A stretch of 64,000 bases of DNA from Streptomyces sp. CBMA152 (GCF_014596475.1 NZ_MECJ01000035.1:41951-105950), one strand, 5' to 3'. Positions 25,599-34,310 are shown, counted from the stretch's first letter. Translations and numbers: made by a program. The notes: generated by a model from the letters alone, not told the origin.

Positions 25599-25629
25599 AG
25601 GGCCCCCGGCAGCCGGTGCCGGGGGCCCT
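25599..25629 (+). terminator. Terminator of the M4 protease gene
   Basis: AGGGCCCCCGGCA and TGCCGGGGGCCCT form a perfect 13-bp stem with a 5-base loop, 21 bp past the stop codon. Confidence 0.88.
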
Positions 25630-25653
25630 CGTCCACAGAGGACTGGTCAATAC

Positions 25654-25668
25654 TGTCCCGTCGGGACA
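25654..25668. promoter_or_regulatory. Palindrome at the MarR promoter
   Basis: TGTCCC-GTC-GGGACA is a perfect inverted repeat ending 20 bp before the MarR start codon, the usual place for autorepression by this family. Confidence 0.55.
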
Positions 25669-25688
25669 ACCGTGGGATGGGAGCTGAT

Positions 25689-26153
25689 GTGGACGGTCCG
25701 GACCAGGAGTTTCTCGCGCTCGAACGCGAGCTGGCGGTGTTCCTCCGGCGCGCCCGCGCGTCCTCCGGCGAGATGGCCCGCGCGGTCCATCCCGAGCTGG
25801 AGGCGGCCGCGTACGGGCTCTTCGTGCGCCTGGAGGAGGGCGGCCCACAGCGGGCCACCGAGCTCGCCGCGTACTTCGGCGTCGGCAAGGCGACCATGAG
25901 CCGCCAGCTGCGGGCCCTGGAGGACCTGGGCCTGGTGGCCCGCGAACCGGACCCGGCCGACGGCCGCGCCTCCCTCGTCCGCCTCACCGACGAGGGCCTG
26001 GCCCGCTTCCGCCGCGTCCGCGACGCCCGCCGCGCCCAGTACGTCACCAAACTGGCCGACTGGGACCGCACGGAAATCGCCGAACTGGCCCGCCTGCTGC
26101 ACCAGTTGAATGCGAGGGCGGACATGCAGGAGCCGGGGGTGCAGCGCCCGTAG
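25689..26153 (+). CDS. MarR-family transcriptional regulator
   Basis: 154 residues from GTG 25689, which has GGGAG at a good distance; the ATG at 25677 is the alternative. Winged helix-turn-helix of the MarR type: 'GPQRATELAAYFGVGKATMSRQLRALEDLGLVAREPD' in parts (ELAAYFGVGKATMSRQL, LEDLGLVAREPDPADGRAS), followed by the wing and the dimer helices ('EIAELARLLHQLNARA'). These repressors release DNA on binding phenolic or other small ligands. Genes are not divergent here, so it may only control itself or distant targets. Confidence 0.88.
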   Translation: MDGPDQEFLALERELAVFLRRARASSGEMARAVHPELEAAAYGLFVRLEEGGPQRATELAAYFGVGKATMSRQLRALEDLGLVAREPDPADGRASLVRLTDEGLARFRRVRDARRAQYVTKLADWDRTEIAELARLLHQLNARADMQEPGVQRP

Positions 26154-26170
26154 TGGGGTCACCTACGCTG

Positions 26171-26237
26171 CGGTACCGGGTGCCCTAAAGGGGCGCGGGG
26201 AACTGCGCGACCAGCCCCCACCGACCCGCAGACGAAC
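26171..26237. repeat. Dispersed intergenic repeat, single-arm copy
   Basis: Holds the core AGGGGCGCGGGGAACTGCGC (26189-26208), then GACCAGCCCCCAC and a CGCAG tail, preceded by CGGTACCGGGT. The same unit recurs at 32889, 37820 and 48511. It lies between convergent genes, so it may also stop transcription. Confidence 0.8.
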
Positions 26238-26248
26238 AACCGGCAGCG

Positions 26249-27034
26249 TCAGAGCTCAACGAACACGACGGTCGCATCGTCATGCGTCTTACTGCGCCGC
26301 AGATACGTACGAGAGGTGTCGGCGCGCTCCAGCTCCCGAACGCGTTCGACAAGCCCCTGCGGGCCCGCCTTGCGCAGCAACGCCACACAGTCGACCCAGT
26401 CGCCTTCGCGGAACTTCTCCACCCACCGGCTGGCGCCGTCGGTCAGGGCGACGAGCGACCGTACCGACCGGGTCGGGATGCGCCCGGTGACAGCACGCGC
26501 GGCCACCGACGGATCGGCGGCCGCGGTGAAGAAGCCGCCCTCCTTGTTCCGGGCGAGCGCGTCGGCCACATCGTCAGACACCAGCGAAGAGCGCGGCACC
26601 CGGTCGAGCCGGTCGTCGAGGACCGCCCGGACCGTACCGTCGGGCGATTCGACGAGCAGGGCGGAGTCGGAGAGCACGAGGTGCTCCACGTACGACTCGT
26701 CCCAGCGCGCCAGGACCACCGTCGCCTGCGGAGTACGCGGGTGAGAAAGGTCACACGTGTCGCGGTGGGCGTCGGCGGTGCGCCTGATGGACTCGGCGAG
26801 GATCTCGGTCAGCGTCATGTCGCGCCGCGAACCGGACAGTTCGGTCAGTGCGCCGCCGAGCCGGGCGGTGAACCAGGGCACGTCGTGCACACAGTCGCCG
26901 TTGCCCGGTGGTGGCGTCACCCCGTCGAGCACCACCAGCGCCCCGCCCCGCCCGGCGGCAGGCAGTGCCGTGGTCGCCCAGTCCTCGTTGGGGCGGGCGG
27001 GGTCACCGGGGTCAGTGGTGAGTTCGATGCGCAT
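26249..27034 (-). CDS. PP2C-like phosphatase-fold protein
   Basis: 261 residues from ATG 27034; GTG codons at 27049 and 27064 are possible starts. 'RPNEDW', 'GGALVVLDGVTPPPGNGDCVH', 'QATVVLARWDESYVEHLVLSDSALLV', 'LVALTDGASRWVEKF' and the C-terminal 'KTHDDATVVFVEL' follow the order of PP2C motifs: metal-binding Asp residues in VLDG, SDS, LTDGA and HDDAT. Such enzymes remove phosphate from Ser/Thr; here no kinase gene is adjacent. Cytosolic. The closest standard PP2Cs are similar in length. Ends convergent to the MarR gene across a dispersed repeat. Confidence 0.8.
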   Translation of the reverse strand: MRIELTTDPGDPARPNEDWATTALPAAGRGGALVVLDGVTPPPGNGDCVHDVPWFTARLGGALTELSGSRRDMTLTEILAESIRRTADAHRDTCDLSHPRTPQATVVLARWDESYVEHLVLSDSALLVESPDGTVRAVLDDRLDRVPRSSLVSDDVADALARNKEGGFFTAAADPSVAARAVTGRIPTRSVRSLVALTDGASRWVEKFREGDWVDCVALLRKAGPQGLVERVRELERADTSRTYLRRSKTHDDATVVFVEL

Positions 27035-27413
27035 ACGGCCAGTCTGCACGACGCCTTCACGCACCTTCCATGGCCGGTGAATTGGCCTGGACCAGTGCGG
27101 CGGAGTGCGGTTTTCCCGACGGATGTGGACCTGTCAGAAAGCTGTGGGCGGGCATCCTGCCAAAGCCCGCGCGGAAGTTCCAACCGGCCGCGCGCACGAA
27201 CGGGGGCAGGCATTCCGCGGGAGTTGATGGCCAACTCCCGAGTGTTGTTCACTCGTTCGGGTGGCGGGGTGGATGTTGCATGCCTCCTTCCCAAAACCAC
27301 TGGAATGGTCGGAAGCCGCGCAGGGGTGGGAACGCGTCGCACAGGGCGCATCAGACGCATGACCGGTCGTCACCTCGGCTTCATGGGCGGACGAGTCAAG
27401 ATTGAGAGCACCG
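27035..27413. promoter_or_regulatory. Upstream region of the conservon
   Basis: 379 bp between the divergent PP2C-like gene and the conservon kinase. No convincing gene. It contains the inverted repeat CGAGTG-TTGTT-CACTCG at 27239-27255, about 160 bp before the kinase start. Confidence 0.55.
27239..27255. promoter_or_regulatory. Inverted repeat CGAGTG-N5-CACTCG
   Basis: Perfect 6-bp arms around TTGTT upstream of the conservon; a candidate operator for an unknown regulator. Confidence 0.4.
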
Positions 27414-30008
27414 GTGCAGAACAAGCGGCCTCGGGGCAAGGACGGCGACCCGGCCGAGGGCGCCGCGCGCACCGCGCGTGTACGGACCCGGCTGGTCGCC
27501 TCGGTCGCCGTGGTCTCGCTCACCGTGCTCGGCGCGGGCGCGCCCGCCGTGCTCACCGCGTCCTCCGACCTCAACGACTCGCAGAACCTGGTCACGCTCG
27601 CCCAGCTCGACCAGCAGGCCGTCACCCTCGCGCACGCGCTGGGCGACGAGCGCGACGACGTCACCGCGTACATCGCGGGCGGCCGCGACCCGCGCCAGGA
27701 GGCCGGGCTCAAGGACCGCGCGACCCAGGTCGACCGGCGTATCGACGAGATCCGCGCCAACGCCTCCGCCGCCCTCGGCCGCGACCTCGCCACCGTGCCG
27801 TCCCTGCGCCGCACCATCCTGACCGGCAAGGGCACCGCCCTGGAGGCCAACCGGGCGTACACGGACGTCATCGCCAAGCTGCTCGCCGTCGCCGACGAGC
27901 TCGCCGACAAGACACCGCCGCGCGCCGCCGAGGCCACTCGCGCCCCCGCCGACCTGGGCCGCGCCGCCGAACTCGCCTCCGCCACCCGGGGCCTGCTCGT
28001 CGCCGCGCTCTCCGTGCCGCAGAAGTCCACCGGCACGGTGTACGACCCCATCAGCGGGCGTTACGTACAGAAGGATCCGGGCGACAGCGACGAGGCGCAC
28101 ACCCGGGACGCGTTGAGCGCCGCCGGGCAGCAGGCGCGGGTGCGCGAGCAGTCGGCGCTCGCCGACTTCGACCAGGCCGCCTCGGCCGCCGCGCGCGACA
28201 AGCTCGCCACCACGGTCACCGGCCCGGACGTCGACGCCGCCGAGCGCTATCTCGCCCGTCTCACCGACCAGCCCCAACTCAGCGCCGCCGACCGCAAGCT
28301 GGGCGCCGACAAGGTCGACGCCGCGCTCACCGCCCGGGTCGACCGGATGCGCGGCACCCAGTCGGCCCTCGCGGCCGCCGAGGTCAAGCGGTTCGAGGCG
28401 CTGCGCGACGACGACGTCACCGACCTGGAGATCAAGGTCGCGCTGGTGGGCGCGCTCGTGCTGCTCGCCATCGGCGTCTCGTCCGGCACCGCCCGCTCGC
28501 TGACCCGCCCGCTCGCCGTGCTGCGGCGCGGCGCGGCCCGGCTCGCGGCGGCCCCCCAGACGGAGGAGCCGGTCCGCTTCACCGGCCGCAACGACGAGTT
28601 CGCCCAGGTCGTACGGTCCCTGAATACGCTCCACGGCCGCCTGTGCGACCTCGGCGTACGCGCCGACACCCTCGGCGCGGAGGTCGCGAGCGCGCGCGGC
28701 GCCGAGCTGGCGCTCGCCGACGAGCGGGCGGCGCTGCTCGCGGAGCGCGCCGAACTCACCGATTCCGTACGGGAGTTGACCGCGCAACTGGAGCGGACGC
28801 GCGGGACGGTTCAGCACACCTTCGTCAACCTCGGCCTGCGCAGCCTCGGTCTGGTCGAGCGTCAGCTCGGCATCATCGAGGGCTTGGAGGAGCGCGAGCA
28901 GGACCCGGACGCGCTCGCCACGCTCTTCAAGCTCGACCACATGGCCACGGTCATCCGCCGCCACGGCGAGAACCTGCTGGTCCTCGCGGGCGCGGAGCAC
29001 CACCACAACCACCCGGGCCCGGTCCCGCTGGTGGATGTGCTGCGGGCCGCCGTCAGCGAGATCGAGCGGTACGAGCGGGTCGTCATCCAGGCCGTCCCGC
29101 CGCACGCGCAGGTCGCCGGGTTCGCGGCCGACGACCTCAGCCACCTCGTCGCCGAGCTGCTTGAGAACGCCACCTCGTTCTCGCCGCCCGACGTCCAAGT
29201 GCAGCTCTCCGGCTGGCAGTTGGAGAACGGCGAGATCATGCTCTCGGTCCAGGACGAGGGCATCGGCATCGGTCCCAAGCGCCGCACCGAGCTGAACCTG
29301 CGGCTCGCGGACCCCTCCACGTACGAGCCGGGGGAGCCCGGCACGGACGCGGGCGGCCTCGGCCTGCATGTCGCCGCGCTGCTGGCGCGCCGCCACGGCG
29401 TACGCATCGAGCTGCGCGAGCAGAAGCAGGGCGGGGTGGCGGCGGTGGTCGTGCTGCCCGAGCCGATCCTGCCGACGACGCCGCCGGTCGCGGCGCCGCA
29501 TGTGATGCCGGCCCCGGGCGACGCCCCGAGGTTCACGCTGCCGGGGGCGCTTGCGGAGGCCAACTCCAATGTGCTGCCGGAGCGTACGGAACGGTCGGGG
29601 CAGATTCCGCTGGTCAAGGCGGAGGCGGCCGAGCCGGAGACGGTCGAGCCGGACGCCGGTGAGCCCGACGCGCACGAGCGGGTCGTGGACCAGCCGACGT
29701 TCGAGATGCGGCTTCCCACGCCCGAGCCCGAGGCGCCCGAGCCCGTCGTGCCCGCGCAGCGCATCACCGACAAGGGGCTGCCCAAGCGGACCCCGAAGGT
29801 GGTCAAGGCGGGCACCACCGCACCGGCCGCGCGCAAGGGCGGCGCCGATGTCGCCGACGCCCTGCGCCGCCGCCTCGGCGGGTTCCAGCAGGGCGCCCTG
29901 GAGGGCCGCCGGGACGCCGAGTCGGAGATCCAGGACGTACGTAACGAAGAGAAGACGGTACAGACACCACAACAGACGGGGGAGACAGTCGAGGAGGCAC
30001 GCAGTTGA
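27414..30008 (+). CDS. Conservon sensor kinase (CvnA-type) with nitrate-sensing domain
   Basis: 864 residues from GTG 27414 (a TTG at 27402 is possible). First membrane helix near residues 27-48, then an extracellular nitrate/nitrite-sensing-like helical domain of about 280 residues, a second helix ('VALVGALVLLAIGVSSG'), HAMP, coiled coil, and an ATPase domain with 'LVAELLENATSFSPPDV', 'DEGIGIGPKRR' and 'DAGGLGLHVAALLARRHG'. The HisKA box is replaced by 'NLGLRSLGLVERQLGIIEGLEE', as is normal in this family. The C-terminal 180 residues are Pro/Glu-rich and disordered. First gene of a four-gene conservon, which passes signals to a GTPase resembling eukaryotic G-protein systems. Overlaps the next gene by 4 bp. 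Confidence 0.92.
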   Translation: MQNKRPRGKDGDPAEGAARTARVRTRLVASVAVVSLTVLGAGAPAVLTASSDLNDSQNLVTLAQLDQQAVTLAHALGDERDDVTAYIAGGRDPRQEAGLKDRATQVDRRIDEIRANASAALGRDLATVPSLRRTILTGKGTALEANRAYTDVIAKLLAVADELADKTPPRAAEATRAPADLGRAAELASATRGLLVAALSVPQKSTGTVYDPISGRYVQKDPGDSDEAHTRDALSAAGQQARVREQSALADFDQAASAAARDKLATTVTGPDVDAAERYLARLTDQPQLSAADRKLGADKVDAALTARVDRMRGTQSALAAAEVKRFEALRDDDVTDLEIKVALVGALVLLAIGVSSGTARSLTRPLAVLRRGAARLAAAPQTEEPVRFTGRNDEFAQVVRSLNTLHGRLCDLGVRADTLGAEVASARGAELALADERAALLAERAELTDSVRELTAQLERTRGTVQHTFVNLGLRSLGLVERQLGIIEGLEEREQDPDALATLFKLDHMATVIRRHGENLLVLAGAEHHHNHPGPVPLVDVLRAAVSEIERYERVVIQAVPPHAQVAGFAADDLSHLVAELLENATSFSPPDVQVQLSGWQLENGEIMLSVQDEGIGIGPKRRTELNLRLADPSTYEPGEPGTDAGGLGLHVAALLARRHGVRIELREQKQGGVAAVVVLPEPILPTTPPVAAPHVMPAPGDAPRFTLPGALAEANSNVLPERTERSGQIPLVKAEAAEPETVEPDAGEPDAHERVVDQPTFEMRLPTPEPEAPEPVVPAQRITDKGLPKRTPKVVKAGTTAPAARKGGADVADALRRRLGGFQQGALEGRRDAESEIQDVRNEEKTVQTPQQTGETVEEARS

Positions 30009-30490
30009 CTGCGACCGGCACCGGCACGTTCGGACTGAGCAGCGAGGCACGCAATCTGCACTGGCTGCTGAAGAATCTCGTGGAGGAGGTGCCGGGGCTC
30101 ATCTCGGTCGCGGTCGTCTCGTCGGACGGACTGCTGCTGCTCTCCTCCGACCCGGAACAGCGCCGCGCCCGCCCCGAGCCGCGCCCCCAGGGCCCGCGCG
30201 GCTCCAGCGCCGACCTCGCCACCATCGTCTCCGGCATCGCCAGCCTCACCCATGGGGCCGCGCGCCTGATGGACGGCGGCAACGTCAAGCAGACGGTGGT
30301 CGCGATGGAGCAGGGCAGCGTCTTCGTCATGGCCATCAGCGACGGCTCGCTGCTCGGTGTGCACGCCACACCCGACTGCGACATGAGTGTGGTCGCGTAT
30401 CACATGGCGCTCTTCGTCGGCCGCGCCGGACATGTGCTCACCCCCGAACTCCGCAGCGAGCTGCGCCAGTCGATGGAGGCCGCCCAATGA
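30005..30490 (+). CDS. Roadblock/LC7-domain protein (CvnB-type)
   Basis: 161 residues from TTG 30005 with GGAGG upstream. Roadblock/LC7 fold: 'LHWLLKNLVEEVPGLISVAVVSSDGLLLL', given in parts (NLVEEVPGLISVAVVSSDG), 'ADLATIVSGIASLTHGAARLMDGG', 'SVFVMAISDGSLLGVHATPDCDMSVVAY' in outline. Works with the GTPase two genes on, probably as a GTPase-activating or scaffold subunit at the membrane. It overlaps both neighbours by 4 bp. Confidence 0.93.
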   Translation: MTATGTGTFGLSSEARNLHWLLKNLVEEVPGLISVAVVSSDGLLLLSSDPEQRRARPEPRPQGPRGSSADLATIVSGIASLTHGAARLMDGGNVKQTVVAMEQGSVFVMAISDGSLLGVHATPDCDMSVVAYHMALFVGRAGHVLTPELRSELRQSMEAAQ

Positions 30491-30885
30491 GTCCGTCCGC
30501 CCCGAAGCTGCCGATACGAGGCGCCGGCCGCAAACCGGCCCGCGTACGCCCGTACTCGCTGACGGGCGGGCGCACCCGCTTCGGGCACGTCCTGCTCGTG
30601 GAGACGTTCGTGGCGGCCATCGAGGCGCCCGAGGAGCGCAAGGCGCTCACCGGGAGCGCGGCGCGGATCATGCCGGAGATGCTGGCGATCGTGGAGATCT
30701 GCCGCGCGATGCGGACGGTCGCGGAGATCTCGGCGCTGCTGCGGATGCCGCTCGGCGTCGTCCGCGTCCTGCTCAGCGACCTGGCCGACCAGGGAAGGAT
30801 CCGTGTGTACGGGACCGGGCACGGCCCCGGCAGGCCCGACCGCGCACTGCTCGAAAGGGTGCTCAGTGGACTCCGCAGGCTCTGA
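30487..30885 (+). CDS. DUF742 protein (CvnC-type)
   Basis: 132 residues from ATG 30487 overlapping the roadblock stop. 'VRPYSLTGGRTRFGHVLLVET', 'LTGSAARIMPEMLAIVEICRAM' and 'SVAEISALLRMPLGVVRVLLSDLA' (here TVAEISALLRMPLGV) show the winged-helix-like DUF742 domain found only in conservons. Its role is probably to bridge the kinase and GTPase modules. The next gene starts 20 bp inside its end. Confidence 0.92.
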   Translation: MSPSAPKLPIRGAGRKPARVRPYSLTGGRTRFGHVLLVETFVAAIEAPEERKALTGSAARIMPEMLAIVEICRAMRTVAEISALLRMPLGVVRVLLSDLADQGRIRVYGTGHGPGRPDRALLERVLSGLRRL

Positions 30886-31510
30886 CGTCCTGGCCTCCGA
30901 CGTTCCGGCTCCCGAGGAGCCCTTCGAGGAGGAGCTGAAGGACTGGCAGCGCGACCGCACCAGGGCCCCCATCGCCACCAAGGTCGTGGTGGCGGGCGGC
31001 TTCGGCGTGGGCAAGACGACGTTCGTCTCCTCGGTCTCGGAGATCACCCCGCTGCAGACCGAAGCGGTGATGACCCAGGCGAGCGAGGCCACCGACGACC
31101 TCGCGGCCACCCCGGAGAAGTCGACCACCACGGTGGCCATGGACTTCGGCCGCATCACCCTCGACGACGACCTCGTCCTGTACGTGTTCGGTACGCCCGG
31201 GCAGCAGCGGTTCTGGTTCATGTGGGACGACATCGTGCGCGGCGCGATCGGCGCGGTGGTCCTTGCCGACACCCGCCGCCTCACCGACTGCTTCCCGGCG
31301 CTCGACTACTTCGAGAGCTGCGGCCTGCCGTACATCGTGGCCGTCAACCACTTCGAGGGCACCGAGTCGTTCGAGGCCGAGGACGTCCGGGAGGCGCTGA
31401 CGGTGGCGCCGCACATCCCTGTGGTGATCATGGACGCGCGGGACCGGATCACGGTGATCGAGTCGCTGCTGAGCCTGGTGTCGCACGCGCTGGAGGAGCT
31501 GCCGGAGTAG
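30866..31510 (+). CDS. Conservon GTPase (CvnD-type)
   Basis: 214 residues from GTG 30866 behind AAAGGGTGCTCA. P-loop GGFGVGKTTF, switch region 'EKSTTTVAMDFG', G3 motif 'LYVFGTPGQQRFWFMWDDI', G4-like 'VAVNHFEG' (Asn-His-Phe in place of NKxD), typical of this MglA/Arf-related subfamily. Cycles between GTP and GDP states to pass on the kinase signal. It overlaps the DUF742 gene. The next gene, a flavoprotein 87 bp downstream, may be a target or passenger. Confidence 0.93.
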   Translation: MDSAGSDVLASDVPAPEEPFEEELKDWQRDRTRAPIATKVVVAGGFGVGKTTFVSSVSEITPLQTEAVMTQASEATDDLAATPEKSTTTVAMDFGRITLDDDLVLYVFGTPGQQRFWFMWDDIVRGAIGAVVLADTRRLTDCFPALDYFESCGLPYIVAVNHFEGTESFEAEDVREALTVAPHIPVVIMDARDRITVIESLLSLVSHALEELPE

Positions 31511-31597
31511 CTCCGGCACGTCCTCGCAAAACCCGATTCAAGACCCGCCACCCCCCGTGTCGTGCCCCTTTACGTATCGGTATCGGAGAAATTTCGT

Positions 31598-32848
31598 ATG
31601 CGGAGAATCCTGATAGTCGGAGCCGGTCAGTCCGGTCTTCAGCTGGCCCTCGGACTTCAGTCCCAGGGGTACGAGGTCACCCTGATGTCCAACCGGACGT
31701 CCGACGAGATCCGGTCCGGCCGGGTCATGTCCACGCAGTGCATGTTCCACACGGCGCTCCAGCACGAACGGGACCTCGGCCTGAACTTCTGGGAGTCCCA
31801 GGCCCCGCGTATCGAGGGCGTGGGCGTGTCGGTCGCGGCGCCGGACGGCTCGCGCCCGATCGACTGGGTGGGGCGCCTCGACGGCTTCGCGCAGTCGGTC
31901 GACCAGCGGGTCAAGATGGCGGGCTGGATGGAGACGTTCGCGCAGCGCGGCGGCCAGCTGGTGATCCATGGCGCGGCCGTCTCCGACCTGGACTTCTTCG
32001 CCCGTACGTATGACCTGGTGCTGGTGTCCGCGGGCAAGGGCGAGCTGGTCTCGATGTTCGGCCGGGACGCCTCGCGCTCCCCGTTCACCGAGCCGCAGCG
32101 TGCGCTGGCGGTGTCGTACGTGCACGGGCTCGGCCCGCGCCCCGAGCACCCCGACTTCGACGCGGTGCGCTGCAATCTGGTGCCGGGTGTGGGCGAACTG
32201 TTCGTGATGCCGACGCTGACGACGTCCGGGCGTGCCGACATCCTCTTCTGGGAGGGCATCCCCGGCGGCCCGCTGGACGTGTTCCAGGGCGTGACGGACC
32301 CGTCCGAGCACCTGTCGTTGACCCTCTCCCTGATGGAGAAGTTCACGCCCTGGGAGTACGCGCGGGCGACGAAGGTCGAACTGACCGACGAGGGCGGTAC
32401 GTTGGCGGGCCGCTACGCGCCGACGGTCCGCAACCCCGTCGGGCGGCTGCCTGGCGGCGGCCTGGTGCTCGGCGTGGCCGACGTGGTCGTCGCCAACGAC
32501 CCGATCACCGGCCAGGGCTCCAACTCCGCCTCCAAGTGCGCGGCTTCCTACCTGGCGTCGATCGTGTCGCACGGGGACGGGGTGTTCGACGAGGCGTGGA
32601 TGCGGGCGACGTTCGAGCGGTACTGGTCCACGGCGGGGCCGGTGGTGAAGTGGACCAACGCGATGCTGGGGCCGCCGCCGGAGCATGTTCTCAACCTGAT
32701 CGGCGCGGCGTCCGAACTCCAGCCGGTCGCCGACCGCTTCGCGAACGGTTTCGACGACCCGGCGGACTTCGAGAACTTCTTCTTCGAGGAGGAGAGGACG
32801 GGGGCGTACTTGGCCGAGGTGTCCGCCCCCACCCCGCCCCTTCCCTAA
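31598..32848 (+). CDS. Styrene/indole monooxygenase-like flavoprotein
   Basis: 416 residues from ATG 31598 (CGGAGAAATTTCGT upstream). FAD-binding 'ILIVGAGQSGLQLALGL', 'VTLMSNRTSDEIRSGRVMST' and later 'VVANDPITGQGSNSASKCAA' agree with the StyA branch of single-component-fold, two-component flavin monooxygenases that epoxidise styrene or oxidise indole with reduced FAD from a partner reductase. No reductase gene is adjacent, so it would depend on a general flavin reductase. Several conservons carry an oxidative enzyme downstream. Convergent with the NlpC/P60 gene across a palindromic repeat. Confidence 0.87.
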   Translation: MRRILIVGAGQSGLQLALGLQSQGYEVTLMSNRTSDEIRSGRVMSTQCMFHTALQHERDLGLNFWESQAPRIEGVGVSVAAPDGSRPIDWVGRLDGFAQSVDQRVKMAGWMETFAQRGGQLVIHGAAVSDLDFFARTYDLVLVSAGKGELVSMFGRDASRSPFTEPQRALAVSYVHGLGPRPEHPDFDAVRCNLVPGVGELFVMPTLTTSGRADILFWEGIPGGPLDVFQGVTDPSEHLSLTLSLMEKFTPWEYARATKVELTDEGGTLAGRYAPTVRNPVGRLPGGGLVLGVADVVVANDPITGQGSNSASKCAASYLASIVSHGDGVFDEAWMRATFERYWSTAGPVVKWTNAMLGPPPEHVLNLIGAASELQPVADRFANGFDDPADFENFFFEEERTGAYLAEVSAPTPPLP

Positions 32849-32888
32849 ACCCCTGGGCGGGCGGCCTGGTTCTTTTGGCTGCCCGCCG

Positions 32889-32979
32889 GTGGGGGTTGCT
32901 CGCGCAGTTCCCCGCGCCCCTGAAGATGGGCCCTTCGGGCCCTCCTAGGGGCGCGGGGAACTGCGCGACCAGCCCCCAC
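32889..32979. repeat. Dispersed intergenic repeat, inverted two-arm copy
   Basis: Arms 32889-32921 and 32947-32979 (33 bp each) are inverted and agree at 31 of 33 positions; a small hairpin (GGGCCCTTCGGGCCC) sits in the centre. Core GGGGCGCGGGGAACTGCGCG. Lies between convergent genes and likely works as a bidirectional terminator. Confidence 0.85.
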
Positions 32980-33034
32980 GATCCGCAGCCGAACACCATC
33001 CCTCGGAGAGTTTCGGGAAGGGGCGGGGTGGGGG

Positions 33035-34168
33035 CTATTCCCCCGGGGGCGACTCCGGTGCGTACCCCTCGTCCGACCCCTCCGTCGCACCCGGCGGCAG
33101 CCGCGGAGGGTGGTACGAGCGCAGCGGGACCGCCGACGGGTCGGGGCGGACCGCGCCCAGGAGCGGGTTCGCCGCGATCGGGGAGATCTTCACCCGGGTC
33201 CCGGGGCGCGGGGCCTGGACCACCAGGCCGTCGCCGAGGTACATCGCCACATGCGTGGCCTTGGGGTAGTAGACGACCAGGTCACCGGGGCGCAGGGCGC
33301 GCAGCGGCACCCGGGGCAGCTCCGCCCACTGCTCCTGGCTGGTGCGCGGGATGGCCCGGCCCGCATGGGCCCACGCCTGGGAGGTCAGGCCGGAGCAGTC
33401 GTACGAGCCCGGCCCCTCCGCGCCCCACACATACGGCTTCCCGAGCTGACCCACCGCGTACTTGAGCGCCTGCTCACCCTCCTCGGAAGGCGCTCGCACC
33501 CCGCTCAACGCCCCCGTCGCCAGCAGATCCCGCTGAGCCTTCGCCATGCCCTGCTGCTCAAGCTGCGCCAGCTCCGCGAGCTGGTCCGCGCTCAGGGCGG
33601 AGAGCAGACCCTCCACGTCCTTCAGCCGCGCCCGCACCGCGTCCCGCGCGGTACGCCGCCGCGCGGCCAGCGTCGTCTGCTCGTCCAGCGCCTTACGGGC
33701 GGCCCGCGCCAGCGCGTCGGCCTGCCGCTCGGTCCGCGCGAGCCGGGTCACGGTCGCCCGGCGCGAGTCGGCGGCCCGCCGGAGCAGATGCCCCTGGTCC
33801 AGCGCGCCCTGCGGGTCGCGGGCCAGCAACAGCTGCATGTAGATGGAGAGTTCGCTGCGGCCCTGGTACTGCTCGCGGGCCAGGCGGCCGGCGGCCGCGC
33901 GGCTGTCCGCGAGCGCCACACGCGCCTTCGTCAGCCCGGCCGCGACCTTCTTCTCGTCCGCCGCCCGCAGCTTCAGCCGCTCCTCGGCCGCGTTGTACGC
34001 CTCGGACGCCTCCTCCGCCTGCCGGTACAGCGTCTGCAACTGCGTCAGCAGACCGCTCACCGAGCTCTCGGGCGGTGTGGGCGCGGCATGCGCGGTGGGG
34101 ACGGCCGACACCAGTGCGGCCGCCACGGCCGCAGCGGTGCACACCGAGCGCAGAGTTCCGACTGACAC
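33035..34168 (-). CDS. Secreted NlpC/P60 peptidoglycan endopeptidase
   Basis: 377 residues from GTG 34168 with GGAGG seven bases before. Signal peptide to about AHA (residue 29), then a long coiled coil (about 35-215, rich in Ala/Arg/Glu: 'QLQTLYRQAEEASEAYNAAE'), then the NlpC/P60 domain: 'KYAVGQLGKPYVWGAEG', catalytic Cys in 'SYDCSGLTSQAW', His in 'KATHVAMYLGDG'. This RipA/CwlO-like plan is known for cell-separation hydrolases whose coiled coil keeps them inactive until engaged. It cleaves gamma-D-Glu to diaminopimelate bonds. A Gly/Pro-rich acidic tail follows the domain. I examined the 140-bp leader for a c-di-AMP riboswitch and did not find one. Confidence 0.92.
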   Translation of the reverse strand: MSVGTLRSVCTAAAVAAALVSAVPTAHAAPTPPESSVSGLLTQLQTLYRQAEEASEAYNAAEERLKLRAADEKKVAAGLTKARVALADSRAAAGRLAREQYQGRSELSIYMQLLLARDPQGALDQGHLLRRAADSRRATVTRLARTERQADALARAARKALDEQTTLAARRRTARDAVRARLKDVEGLLSALSADQLAELAQLEQQGMAKAQRDLLATGALSGVRAPSEEGEQALKYAVGQLGKPYVWGAEGPGSYDCSGLTSQAWAHAGRAIPRTSQEQWAELPRVPLRALRPGDLVVYYPKATHVAMYLGDGLVVQAPRPGTRVKISPIAANPLLGAVRPDPSAVPLRSYHPPRLPPGATEGSDEGYAPESPPGE

Positions 34169-34310
34169 GTGCTCACCTCCGGTCGGATGGTGGCACGGTG
34201 GCCCGCCGCGATGCCCGCCGAGCGGGGTGAACGGTGCGAATCCCTCACCCGTCCGGCCGTACACCGGTGCGGCCGCTTGCGTAGGCGCTACGACACCTGC
34301 TTACGACCGC

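Noticed and set aside
34169..34310. Possible c-di-AMP riboswitch or tRNA in the leader of the NlpC/P60 gene (GGTGCGAATCCC text)
   Set aside because: These genes often carry such a riboswitch, but I could not lay out the conserved core, and no cloverleaf can be folded.
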